Origin: Sparassis latifolia
Lineage: Eukaryota; Basidiomycota; Agaricomycetes; Polyporales; Sparassidaceae
Direction: 5' to 3'
NCBI GenBank assembly: GCA_018466975.1
Contig: CM031556.1
Location: 2,790,001-2,854,000, forward strand
DNA: 64,000 nt
Part shown: positions 19,031 through 30,645 of the stretch, in pieces
Layout of the letters: each line of letters opens with the position of its first letter
Numbering within the stretch: the stretch's first letter is position 1
Made by a program: the position numbers and the translations under genes
The notes under the pieces: generated by a model
What the model was told of the DNA's origin: nothing
The model's input: the letters and a program-made list of their open reading frames with translations, nothing else
The model's database searches: none

Positions 19031-20436
19031 CACTTTAGGGTACCCTTCTGACCTAGCTCTTAGCTTCAACATAATCTATATTGTGTAGTGGCTAAGAGCC
19101 TCTCAGGTGTCAGGCAGACCATGGTACCAATACATGTCTCAGGGCATTATATGGGATTACTCAGGGCAAAGGCAGGGCAAAGGCTGGTCCAATGGCACAA
19201 TTATCATATGGGATGTCCTATAGTACTAGAGCATTGATATTTATATCCCAGTATTACTGGTTGTCCCATGGTGCCAGGGGTATATAGAGATGTCCCACTA
19301 TTAGTAAAAGATGTATTTTCAGGCTATTGTATGGTAGTTTTTTTATACTTTGTTCTACAATCATATTGTATAAGCTCTAATTATAAAAACAGTGGCTAGA
19401 ATATTGTAAATAAGTGCCTTATTTGCACTTTATATATGGTGAAATATTTATAAAAAGCAGGATATCCCATATCAAGTATTGTGTATGCATTTGTAATGTT
19501 ATAAAGACTATATTACTATTGGTAGCATGTACAACAACTTCATTAGCTCATATAACAACTAAGACAGGTCAAACAACAATGTTTATTCTCATGTTTTAAA
19601 ATCAATTTTACATTTTCTGACATAATGTTCAGACTAACATGATATAATCTTTGGCATATAGTATGTATCATAGCTATACTACAACTTTCATCAAGTGTCT
19701 CAAGAAATAGAACTACTCAGTCTACTAATATACTAGCAAAGGAGATATATTCTTGTCATGTCTCCTATCATATACTGTATTTGAATGAAAAAAGAAAGGC
19801 ATTTGACCTAAAACTTCAGTCAAGTTACACTCAGAAATGCATTCACTGAATGACACCTTTGTATTATGGGATGTCCCTTTATGTGATGGGATATCCCTTG
19901 TAAGGACCTGTCACTCTTAAACCTTAGTAATTCAACTGTTAGTATAAATCTCTAGGCTAAAGAAGAGACTAAATATCTGTGAATCTTAAAATAACATCTT
20001 AGGATGTCCTTAAAATGGGAGATCTCACCTTATATAATATGCAAATAAAGTGCTTGTTTATATCACTATAGTCACTGTTTTTATAATTAAGGCTTAGATA
20101 ATATGATAGTGGAATAAAGTATTAAAAAACTATCATACAATAGCCTGAAAATACATCTTTTACTAATAGTGGGACATCTCTATGTACCCCTGGCACCATG
20201 GGACAACCAGTAATACTGGGATATAAATATCAATGCCCTAGTACTATAGGACATCCCATATGATAATTGTGCCATTGGACCAGCCTTTGCCCTGCCTTTG
20301 CCCTGAGTAATCCCATATAATGCCCTGGGACATGTATTGGTACCATGGTCTGCCTGACACCTGAGAGGCTCTTAGCCACTACACAATATAGATTATGTTG
20401 AAGCTAAGAGCTAGGTCAGAAGGGTACCCTGAAGTG
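19031..20436. mobile_element. 1.4-kb AT-rich element with about 400-bp terminal inverted repeats
   Basis: The left arm from 19031 (CACTTTAGGGTACCCTTCTG..) is repeated in reverse complement ending at 20436 (..GGGTACCCTGAAGTG). Similarity continues inward about 400 bp, to near 19435 on the left and 20030 on the right, at roughly 90 percent by eye. The 600-bp centre has no ORF of note. The element is markedly more AT-rich than its surroundings and contains repeated GGGATGTCC/GGGACATCC motifs. I infer a non-autonomous foldback-type DNA transposon. A clear target duplication was not found. It abuts a 5'-truncated F-box gene and may have taken part in its truncation. Confidence 0.75.
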
Positions 20437-20439
20437 TCA

Positions 20440-21258
20440 CCTGCCTTCATATTGAATTTATATATTTGGAAAGAAAGAGATAGGTGACAATCTACGCGAC
20501 TGGAAGTGCCTTAGGAAGTTGATTCTTAGTTGGGTTATACCGTATGTTTGGAGATGGAGCGGTTCTAAGCTACATCCCGATGAAGTGATGTTTCTCGATG
20601 ATGTCTGCCCTCTTATGCAGCCAGGATTTGACAGCAATGATGCACACTCCACCGACGATGAGAAATGACATTTCTGTTGTCCAGGTGAAGTCCCAATCAC
20701 ACTGGATGACCTGCATGGATTCTATGAGACCGAGACGGCCAAGCGTATTGAGCACACAGTCCGTGGCATGGTCGACTGTACGGACTTAGATTGCGAAGAT
20801 CCACAGTTGGTGATGCAGATTTGGCAAAGTCGCTACAGCCTGCTCATGCTGCACATGATGCGGCATCTTGCCGTGAGCTGCCCGATGCTGGAAGAAGTAG
20901 AGTGGATCTCTTATGGCAAGGTCAGAAGCGTCCAATGAGTGTGGACAACTCGCAGCAGCTGCAGGGCGAAGAAAGATGGTTCTATTCTCATGATCAATCA
21001 ATCATGAACGACCTGGAATTCACAGGGGCATTGGGTCGTGATTTGCCTCTGTTCGTGCCACTTGTTGGCTGGGAACGGAAATATTTCAACCAAGGATGGA
21101 GGTCGTATACTGTCGTAACAATGGGGTTCAATAAAACATCGGCCTTCAGGACACCTGCATTACCTAGCGCATATTTCTTGTTGTTTTTATATATGTACCA
21201 TTTACCATTACGCGGTGTGACTGGTGACGCGATGCGTTACTCAAACTTACTTCCATAA
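20440..21258 (+). pseudogene. 5'-truncated F-box-like gene copy (C-terminal part)
   Basis: The translation is homologous to the last third of the intact F-box-like protein at 43291-45252: GDNLRDWKCLRKLILSW and FLDDVCPLMQP near 20470-20630, RHLAVSCPMLEEVEW near 20855-20900, and LEFTGALGRDLPLFVPLVGW near 21010-21070 matching LNYVGSVRGNPPPFLVLVGQ. The 5' half is absent and is replaced by the TIR element ending at 20436. One in-frame TGA lies at 20666-20668. A 42-bp intron near 20914-20955 would restore the frame before QLQGEERW. I infer a dead fragment of a small F-box gene family. Confidence 0.6.
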
Positions 21259-21345
21259 CTCACCACTCACCATGTCTCTCAGATGTCGAGCATCTATTCA
21301 AGAACTCCCAGAAGAGATTTTCTCCGAGATTCTGAATTATTTCAG

Positions 21346-21737
21346 CACCTGGACCTCACGTGTTCCTAAGCTAATAAGCTTGTCAAGCGCCCCCGGTACG
21401 GCAAGCTAATAGGCTTGATTGGCCTATGTCCCGCACACTGTCGGTAACACTGGGAATATTGTGGGCTCGATGCCCAAAGCATCGAGCTTACATGATAGCA
21501 CTGATAAGGCCCATGTCGTCATCAGCGCTGATGTATAGATAGCATGTGCCGCCCCGCCGGTCATCATCAGGTACCGCCGGCTATCGGATCCTGCTTCCGC
21601 GCCCAATGCCGGCGCCCTCGTCGCCGCCGTCCCCGATGACGATGACGACAATTCCCTTGTATCTTCCCCAATTCTCTCCATTTTTTTTTCGCTTTTTTGA
21701 TGATGTTCTATGACTGTGTAGCTATACTGTAGCTTGT
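21346..21737 (+). repeat. Left terminal inverted repeat of the KDZ element
   Basis: Reverse complement of 29392-29783 with a few substitutions and a 3-bp indel near 21702. On the minus strand it contains an 85-codon ORF (21424-21681), present with only two amino-acid changes in the other arm. Confidence 0.85.
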
Positions 21738-21910
21738 AATACTACAATTCTGAGTCTAATGAGTACAGGCTCACGGTTGTTGAAGGAAGTTCAACAACAT
21801 CACATGATGGACCATTGGTCGGGGGGCGCTTGCTATCTAGTACCCTGTGCACTACTCTGCGACTCAACAATGTCCTCTAGTGTAGGTCAGCTCTAACAGC
21901 CTGTTTCAGC

Positions 21911-24900
21911 ATGGGGGCCCACAGATCAAAGGGAGTCTCCCGAACAGTCCGAGTCACCACCTTGGTTTCCTCGGCACGCTCATCTGCAGTCGGACAGCGC
22001 ATCAAGGAAGTCCATGGAACTGTGTATGGCATGACGGCAATTGCAAAGGAGAAAAAGAGAGCAGAAGAAATGCTCCTGCAAAATATTGCTGGTGAGTACA
22101 ACTGCCTTGTCCAAGGTTCGACACTCATCTCGTGAGTCGCAGGACTGAGTGCTGAGAAGATCCGGGCGCTCTTGGACATGCGGGGGGATTCTGTTGTAGA
22201 TGACAGTACGGACAACAACCAGCAGGACTTGCCAAGAACTGAGGAGGTGGGGGCAGCTGACGACATGGAATGGGAGATGCTACCAGATGATCTGCAAAAT
22301 GACTTGACGTTCACCATGGCATTCCGAGATATCGCGGGGTCGAAGTGAGTACCCTTTAGTATTCTTTGTACACTAATTTGTGACATTACATTCAGGTGGA
22401 AACCTCGCTGGTACAAAGATATGCGCACTTGGCGGCAACGTATGTGCCACCTGGACGAAAATTGGCAGCCCCTTCTCCCGAAACTTGTAGACGTGTACTT
22501 ATCCTGACGCTATGGTCCTGACCGACCAGCTGATGAACCTACCGAAGCAACCGCCAGCGCAGATGATGGCATCAACTACAACTTCGAAATCCCTGTCCTC
22601 GACATCTACTTGACTGTCAACTCCGCGTCAATCTGCCGACCTGCACACATCGAATCTGTCGCTGAAGCTCTTGTCTTCAATGGTTACCTCGGATCAACAC
22701 CCCTCAACCCAGGACTCGCAATCTCTCTCAAGACGTTAGAACTACTTCGCTGTATCAGGCTCTACAAGCCCTCATTCAGTATTGAAGCCTTTGCAAAACT
22801 CCTCTGTCATTTTTATATGGTGAGTTTACTGAAATCCCCCGAAAGTACTTGATAGCTAACCTTGCCACCTACAGATTCCTTTCCGTCGCCGCTATCATGC
22901 CGCGCTTGGTGATGCATTCGACATCTACCTTACGATTCTGCGCATGGTCTGCAAGAAGGTCCTTAGTGCACTGGGCCATGATACGCCCAACTGGCGAGCA
23001 TTAAATGGTTGCCCAGCTTGCGGATATGAGGTGCAAGTTTCACTACATGTAGCCTGCCTCGTACTGACCTTTTCTCTGTACAGCTCAAGGATGAGCCTTC
23101 GCTTGAATTCTTGCATATGTACTGCATGGACGGTAACAGTTCCCTCAAGCGGTTGGCTCCTGTGGGTGGGTGCCGCGCAGGAGATCTTCGGATGCTAGCC
23201 GACAGTGACTACTACCTTTCAGAAGACTTCATCGAGAAGTATGCCGATGAAGTGCAGTCGAGACGTACGCTGAACAAGGTCGACATACCATTGCACCGGG
23301 ATACCAATGAGAATGCCGAGAGCGACCGTGGTGAAGATCAGACACCGGATGGAGGCGATCCAACAGACAGCGATATGGGGCCTGTGTCTGGTTGCACCGA
23401 GAATTGGAAGGCTGCAGCTGCAGAAGAGAAGAAGATGTGGGGAGTCTTCGAGGAGACAGGTATATTTGCAAGTGCATGCAGGCACGGCCTTATTCTCTGG
23501 CTGATCAACATGGTTCGGAGCGGTGAACTGTAAGTATTTCTTTTATTTTCAAGGGATGGGCTGACAAATCTTCAACAGTGCTAAATATCCTCTCGCTATC
23601 GTCGCGAAGGCTATGGAAGTATTCAGACCTCACACACTGGCAGGCTACGACATTGGTTGCTCCTTCGAGCAGACCGTTCGTCACAGTTCACTTGGGCCAA
23701 CGTTCACCCACCTTCACTTGCGTTGCTGTGTCAACGCATTTCACGGTTACTCGCATTCCTACCCCTGTCAAATTCGATACCATCTGAACGTCATCAAAGG
23801 GATGAGCCTTGAAGACCTGGAGACGCTCGAGCGCATCTTCAGTGCTTCGAATCTGCTGGCTTCTGTCACACGCTACGCCTCCACCTTCCAGCGCCAAGTA
23901 TTTATTCTTCTTTTCTTCGAGCAGTGGGACAATGAGAAGTATTCAAATCTCGGCACGATGCTGTACAACAACTATAAGCAAGCGCTCGATATTATTCAGA
24001 CACAGTCTGTTGCTCTCGCAGATGTCATGGCATCTCTCGGTGTCTGCGATGAGGACCTCAAGCTGTTTGAGTTGGAGGAGCAACAGTATTTTGCAACACT
24101 TGGGCAGGAGCCGGAATGGGATGTCTATGCCATGGCATATGTCGAGGCACTACAAGAGCTTCGTGCAATAACGTGAGTGAACCACGACATCAATACGGCG
24201 CCATGCTGATCACATTTATATAGTACTCAAGTTGACGAAGCATCCTCACGGTTCCTCAATGCTATGCCAACTGACTACCAGTTCCTACCACCTACCAATG
24301 GTCCTACACGGTATGAAACGGAGATGTCGACTACTTGCAAGCTCGAGACTCGGCGGCGTTATTTACGAGAGTGTCTCAATATTTTGACGCAGGAAGTCAT
24401 TGCGATGGAAGTGAAGATGGGTATCACCAACCGTTGGCAGCCATCTGATGCCCCTTATGTCGAAACGGTCAAATATATAGCCACTCACAAGTATCAACTG
24501 GCATTGGGTAAGCTGCAGAGGCTTGTCATACAGCGGCTCTTTGAGCTACACAAGTTGAATCTCATGCAGATGGGTAGGTATTTTTCAGTGGATCCTATGC
24601 CGTCATTGTTAACTAATGCTTGAAATAATTAGCTTACCGTGTGCACACGCATATTGCCAAGAGCCTCCAGACACGCTGCAGGGCAATCCGAAATGCCGTC
24701 ACCTCATACAACATCGCAGCGGTGGCTCTGAATCCTCCACGCCCGACTCTTGACTGGGACAAGGTTTCTCACTACAGTTTTCTTGAAGAGTTCAACCTCC
24801 TGCACGATACCCGCCATGACATCCGTGAGAAGCAGTGGATGCAGCCAGCCATGTGGGAGACAATGCATCTCCACCGCCAGATCCAGCGTGAGCACGAGGA

Positions 24901-25303
24901 GATCCAGAGGTGTAACGTTGAAGTGCGGCGCATTCATACCCACATTCGTGATGAGGACATGCTCTTCAGCACCGTCCTCGATGACCTCTGCCACCGGCAA
25001 GACCCACTGCATGGTGCTGTGCTAGAATATTGCTCTCGCCATCGGGTAGTCAACACTCACATCCTTGCATTCCTGCAGCGCATCTATGCACTGCAAGGCT
25101 TCACGGGCAATCCATTTCCTGGCAAACATCTTGGTGTCCCTCATTTATTGCCGGTCACTCATTCGGGTGTTGAAGATCTTCTCTCAGCTAAGACGCATGA
25201 GTTGAATGAAGAAGAGCGCACGGGACTGGAGCTTGATGATGACGATGAAGCAGAAGGTGACATCAGTGGTTTGGTAGATTATGTCTCAAATCTCGCGGTG
25301 TAG
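21911..25303 (+). CDS. KDZ transposase with one in-frame stop
   Basis: Transposase of the Kyakuja-Dileera-Zisupton superfamily. Introns read at about 22092-22142, 22345-22395, 22820-22874, 23031-23082, 23530-23578, 24174-24223 and 24573-24632. Characteristic blocks in order: WQPLLPKLVDVYLS, NGYLGSTPLNPGLAISLKTL, PNWRALNGCPACGYE, FLHMYCMDGNSSLKRLAPVG, GVFEETGIFASACRHG, GYDIGCSFEQTV, RCCVNAFHGYSHSY, GMSLEDLETLERIFSASN, and a C-terminal coiled-coil-like region (HTHIAKSLQTRCRAIRNAV). These match the basidiomycete KDZ proteins that carry a CxC-type cysteine cluster. The codon at 22505-22507 is TGA where the family has Trp (YLSxRYG). All other exons are open, so the gene was lost recently or the stop is a sequencing error. 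The N-terminus before 21911 was not resolved. Confidence 0.85.
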
Positions 25304-26156
25304 TTACATGATGTCTTCTGTATGTCTGACAATATAAATATATTGCGAGATTATCACGGAGGGCCTATTGTCTGAGCATTTGCAGTGTGGCAGTATCCTG
25401 AGCTGAATGCACTGGTCACTGCAGTAGGCTGCAATCTTAGAGTACGATTGGCAGTGTAAGTCGCAATGGTGCACATCGATCTATAGCAAATCACTCTCCG
25501 CATGCGCACCTTGCTACTCGCACATCGCACTTCTATGCACATGTCTTCCGCTACAATCCACTTCTATGCTGTTATCGGTAACAACCAACCTGGCATATAT
25601 TCACCAATGCGGTGGGTGACAATCCACAAATCATTTACAAGGTAAATGGTACTCACATCTGTGAAGCCCGCGCAATGTTGCCATTGGGCATAGCAGCGGC
25701 CCGCTGCCTCTCGTTGTCCGATGCACCAGCAGTGAGGATGCCCACGAAGTTTACGATGCTCTCGCAGACATGCTGCATTATGTAGAAGCTGCAAGAGACT
25801 CGATTGCGCTCATACAGTACATTACAACTTCGGCAGCAATCGGGAACTTGCTGCCATTGGGCCGCAAGTTCTACACTGTCGTTTGGGGCATAGAAAATGG
25901 TATCTACTGTGATGGGAAGTGGTAAGTTAACTGAGCTCACAATTTTCAGGACACATCTTACCGTGATCACTACAGGTCGGGGGATGTGCAGCCACTGACA
26001 CAATTCTCCAGAGCCATGCACATCAAGGAGAATTCGTTCCTTGCAGCCTTACTTTTTTGGCTGAAGCGCAGTGCCCCGCCAGCTGCTGCAGGTACCACAG
26101 CTGTCAACACTGCATCACCTGCCACGCCTTTGCTGCCACCATATCGATGAAGTCCA
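25304..26156. other. KDZ element interior between its two genes
   Basis: No convincing coding segment; overlapping ORFs of 60-120 codons on the minus strand have no recognised motif. It probably holds the transposase 3' UTR and the promoter or first exons of the second gene. Confidence 0.4.
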
Positions 26157-28635
26157 TTGCATTCACGCACGACCATGAGCACAGCCAGTCCACACGGGCC
26201 AACACCTACGTCACTGGCCCCGATCGTGCCTTCTCCAGTGCATTCCACGGCATCGTCCCATGGTCGTGCAGCAATCTCGCGTGCAACAGACATACGTACC
26301 GCTGCAATGCCATTGATGGTGGGGACTCCAAGGGCTTCATCTAGTACACAGGCCGCCGTGGATGTGCAGACCCAGCGGTCCTCCAGTACACAGTCCGCCA
26401 TCGATGTGCAGACCCAGCTGTCACACATGATTAACAGTGAGTACACTCATCTCCCGGTGACAAACCTTAACTGATCTTGTTAGATCTCAGCATTGGAGAT
26501 GATTTACGACGACACCCCTCAACGAGCGTGAATGGCAGCTCTCCCGATGGCCTACATGTTCTCAGACAGCTCTTCCGGCATCCTGTCTCTCATGCTTCAT
26601 CTCCGGCGTTGGACATGCAGGAGACTTCTGCGGAGGCGCCGCATGGTCATCCTGTGTTCTTTCTCGGAGAGATGGCGGACGTCTATTTCCAAACACATCC
26701 GATGTCTGACGATGTTCTCCTGCGCGTTGTGCAAGCACGCATTCATAGCAGTACTTTGGAGGAATTTGCAGGGTTTGTTGATGCCATGGGACTATCTGTG
26801 AATGCTCAATGGCTGTGGCATTTGTTGGTACTTCCTCAGGTATAGATACTCAATATTCAGGCCTCAGATCTTAGTTTCCTAAATGTCCTGTATTCCTCTA
26901 TGTTTTTTGTGAATCTCCAACATAGTCACGTGAGGAATAAAAACTATGACATGTCATTCCCACCCCACTGCTTCCCTTGCTTCTGTGATCCCCTCTTTCA
27001 CCGCTGTGATGTGAGAACACGGCCCTTTGACGCATGGTCAGGACGGGCCCTGATGGCTTGCAGCACCTCCTTACCAGAGGGCGTAAACCGTCGACTACCC
27101 AGACGCGCTACCCATGGCGACACCGCACAAAATGCAAGATCTTTTCCCGCACCCCTGCAGAAAAGGCTTTGCTGAAGGTGAAGCGGAAGGAGCACAAGGA
27201 CGCATATCACACCGCGCTTCAAGAAGCGAGGGAGGTGGTTCTCACCGAAGCAGAGTGCCTCCATGAGCACTTCAGTTCTCACAATGTTGACTACTACTTC
27301 AAGGCCATCATGCAATGCTCACGCCTCTCATCCAAGAGGGCTGTCAGCCGCTGGAATGCCTTCTTGAGCAAGGAGACAAAGCTGTACAATGATGGTGAAG
27401 TGCCTTCTACTCTGTGGTGATCAACAGTACCTCTTACAAATGTCTTTCTCTCTCTCTCAGCTCTCCCCGAAGGTGCGCCGCATGAGCGTGTGTCTGCCGC
27501 CATAATCAAGGATATATCAATGCGATGGAAGAGCATGTTGAAGGAGGAGCAAGAAGCAGCTACTGAAGACAAAGTGAAGGCTTTGGATGAGCACCGAAGC
27601 ATGCATGCCCATGCCGAGCACAATGTCCCTCTGAGCACATTCAATGATGCGCGAATGACTATGGCAAATATTGAGCATGAGGTACGTAGTTTTCTCATGT
27701 ACTCACCGACCATGCTGACTACTCCGCTTTTTCAGCTGGTGGCCCTTCACGATCGTACCAGCACCGAAGTCCTCATGTTCGCTGTGAGGTCGGACGTCAA
27801 TCAGTACAACCAGCCTTTTATATTCTACAGCAACCCGCGCTTAGCCCACTTTATTGCAATGACCACCAAGTGCACTGTACAAGAGCTTGCAATGTGTATG
27901 GAAGGATATTGTATTTCCGGAGTCGAAGGCAAGTCGTCACATGGTTAATGCGCCTGATCAATACTTACAGTTCTACCAGGTGTTGTCAGCAATTACATGC
28001 AGGAAGTGCTGGATTTGAAGAAGAAGACAAGTGGGCTGATCATGCAGAAGCTCAGTAAGTGCGGCCACAAATGTTTTGTATTAATTCTGACTGGTTTGAT
28101 AGAATGAGCTGCAGTGAGAGGCTCTATCTCGCGGATGGTGTACCTCAACTTCGACACCCAAATTACCGCAAAGTTCGGTGTAGTTATCGAGAACTGGCCG
28201 TTGCCTAAGTTCTGCTGCCTGGGGGATGTAGGCTCGCATACCAAACTTGAGATCTTGTTCAGGTCCTGGGAGTCTGGTCGCACGCGCTTCCGGTCCATGC
28301 CTGATGAGGAGTGGATGCAGTGGTTGGAGCGACGGTCTCAGCAGGTGACAACAGAGGCTGGAGATGATCAGGAAGACACTGTGCAGGATGCTGACACTGT
28401 GCAGGATGCTGACACTGTGCAGGAGGCCGACACTGTCCAGGCATCTTCCGAGCTTGCGGTGCATGCTACACCGGTAGATTCCCCATCTAACGTCGTTTTG
28501 CCCCCACCCACTGGTCAGAACATGGTAGCCGCATCCTCTGTGACTCTGCCCACCAATGACCACAGTCCTGAGACCTATGCGAACAAGCGTCCCCAGCAGG
28601 CCGATGTCACGGACGGGGCCTCTCAGCGCAAATGA
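26157..28635 (+). CDS. Second protein of the KDZ element, function unknown
   Basis: A chain of forward exon-like frames separated by short GT..AG introns. About 26157-26435: Ser/Thr/Ala-rich. About 26483-26841: PVFFLGEMADVYFQTHPMSD. About 27030-27415: KALLKVKRKEHKDAYHTALQ, SRWNAFLSKE. About 27460-27690: IIKDISMRWKSMLKEEQEAA, NVPLSTFNDAR. About 27737-27930: LHDRTSTEVLMFAVRSDVNQ, MCMEGYCISGVEG. About 28114-28635: VYLNFDTQITAKFGVVIENW, then a QDADTV repeat and a low-complexity tail. The segment RMSVCLPP..RWKSMLKEEQ resembles the end of an HMG-box helix bundle, but I would not assign a domain. It lies on the same strand as the transposase and inside its TIRs. Exact exon ends and the start are uncertain. 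Confidence 0.5.
28376..28440 (+). repeat. 18-bp in-frame tandem repeat
   Basis: GACACTGTGCAGGATGCT repeated about 3.5 times, encoding (DTVQDA)n in the second KDZ-element protein. Confidence 0.9.
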
Positions 28636-28641
28636 GTAAAG

Positions 28642-28839
28642 ATGGGTGCACCATTCACAGACTTTGTGAACGTCGTCTCCGCTCCAGATGGTTCAGGCCT
28701 CATGGTTCCCAAGAAAACTCGGAAGTCACGCAGTGACAAGGGTGTGAAGAGGGGTCCTCGGGTGAAGAAGAAGACGGCAGAGGCGGTCGAGAATGTGTCG
28801 CCATCCACGATGGAAGATACAGTGCCATCCACCATGTAA
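28642..28839 (+). CDS. Short basic ORF in the KDZ element, probably the 3' exon of the upstream gene
   Basis: 65 codons starting MGAPFTDFVNVVSAPDGSG, then Lys/Arg-rich (VPKKTRKSRSDKGVKRGPR) and ending PSTMEDTVPSTM. It begins seven bases after the stop of the preceding exon. It could be a separate small basic protein or the tail of the second gene joined through an unrecognised intron. Confidence 0.35.
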   Translation: MGAPFTDFVNVVSAPDGSGLMVPKKTRKSRSDKGVKRGPRVKKKTAEAVENVSPSTMEDTVPSTM

Positions 28840-28849
28840 GTAGGTGGCG

Positions 28850-29060
28850 TGTCTCGTCTCCTCGATCGCCCTCCCTATCACCTTCTCTATCGCCACCGTG
28901 CTCTTTGTTACCTTCGCCCCTCCATAGCCGTCGCCCTCCATCACCGTCGCCCTCCATCGCCATCGCCTCGATCGCTGTCACCCTCCATCGCCGTCACCTC
29001 GATCGCTGTCGCCCTCCATCGCCGTCACCTTTATCGTCGTCACTACCGCTCATCGCCTCT
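28850..29060. repeat. Pyrimidine-rich minisatellite
   Basis: Degenerate copies of TCGCCCTCCATCGCCGTCACC with a period of about 18-30 bp, inside the right part of the KDZ element. Confidence 0.8.
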
Positions 29061-29391
29061 ATCCTTACCTCCCTCCATTGCCACCACCTTCGCTCTGACC
29101 ATCATGTTTGCCTTTGCCTTTACCCTTTGTCCGTGGCCTTCTCCTCTACTGGCACTATTTCCTTTCATTGTTACCCCCTCCTTCCCATTGCCTCTTTCTA
29201 CTTCATATATTCCCCATGGCCCTTTCATCTCACCATACTACTACACTTGTTCCTTCTTTCACATTACATCTCCTCCCCTTCCATAGGTGTGGATAGATTT
29301 AATCTCAATGGAATTAGGTTCCTTTGCCTGCCCATCATTGTCTCAAGGAACATTAGGTGCAATTACCAGTGAGTATCTGAAGAGTCTACTG

Positions 29392-29783
29392 TGGTGGAGC
29401 TACAGTACAGCTACATGGTCATAGAACATCAAAAAAGCGAAAAAAAAATGGAGAGAATTGGGGAAGATACAAGGGAATTGTCATCGTCGTCATCGGGGAC
29501 GGCGGCGACGAGGGCGTCGGCATTGGGCGCGGAAGCAGGATCCGATAGCCGGCGGTACCTGATGATGACCGGCGGGGCGGCACATGCTATCTATACATCA
29601 GCGCTGATGACGACATGGGCCTTATCAGTGCTATCATGTAAGCTCGATGCTTTGGGCATCGAGCCCACAATATTCCCAGTGTTACCGGCAGTGTGCGGGA
29701 CATAGGCCAATCAAGCCTATTAGCTTGCCGTACCGGGGGCGCTTGACAAGCTTATTAGCTTAGGAACACGTGAGGTCCAGGTG
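29392..29783 (-). repeat. Right terminal inverted repeat of the KDZ element
   Basis: Inverse of 21346-21737. It contains the plus-strand ORF starting MERIGEDTRELSSSSSG near 29449 that mirrors the one in the left arm. Confidence 0.85.
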
Positions 29784-30645
29784 TATTTTGGTGGTCAACC
29801 GAATGTTCCCCGCAGATACAGGATTGCGCATGTGTTATCGCAAGTCAGCCGTCATTTGCGGGTGATTGCATTTTGCTTCCTTGTGCGAGATATTGCAGTG
29901 CGCAACTGCAGCTTGGCCTACTCCGCTATTCGCTCATTCAATGCCACTGTGGATGATGCACATTTTGTACAGTAAGTTTCAGTTATATGCCACATAGTAT
30001 GCATGACAAGTCCAAAGTTTGCCACGTGTCTCATTAAATGCCAGTTCGTTTAGCATAGGAAGCATGAACTACGGATATGTGCCAAACAAGATGTGGACCC
30101 CAAACTTTCCAGAGCTTGCTCTCCACCTTAACTTGACAGTGTGGCCATTCACAAACCTCCATTCTTTCCATTGTATGGTAGGCTGCTGTTGCCCTGAAGA
30201 TCTGCAGCTACTGCGCGGTTGCTCTCGCCTTGAGTCTCTTGCAGTCTCCTGGTGCAGCAGTTTTGTTTTCCCAGACCTAGATGGGTGGCCAGAGCTGCAA
30301 GTCCTCCACGTCTACCCATATTCGAGAAACAAACATGATCAAGTAGCTTGTCCATCTGCACCCAAGATATACTCCAAATTGACGACTCTTGCAGTTCATA
30401 CTGTACCTTCATCGCCGTGGTGGTCGAATCACATCGGCATACTTTCCCTCATCTACGTGTGCTCAGCCTCCAGCATGAGGCATCGTCACCAGAAGACATG
30501 TATGGCTTCATTCACAGGCATTCATCATTGCTGGAAGTCAATGTATCCTTCTCGTCTTTTAGACATTTCCTGAGCCTTGAAAGCCTGCTGCTGCTTGTTG
30601 AGGGTACTGGTATCTGGACACACCAGTTCACTTCGGGCGATGAAT

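Larger units (their letters stand above)
21346..29783 (+). mobile_element. 8.4-kb KDZ-superfamily DNA transposon
   Basis: Flanked by imperfect 8-bp target duplications TATTTCAG (21338-21345) and TATTTTGG (29784-29791). Its ends are CACCTGGACCTCACGTG and the reverse complement. The TIRs run about 392 bp inward. It carries a KDZ transposase gene (21911-25303) and a second, multi-exon gene on the same strand (26157-28635). Removing the element and one target copy restores the F-box frame ..ILNYFGGQPN... An 8-bp duplication fits the Zisupton/KDZ group. The element looks nearly complete, but the transposase has one nonsense codon. Confidence 0.85.
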
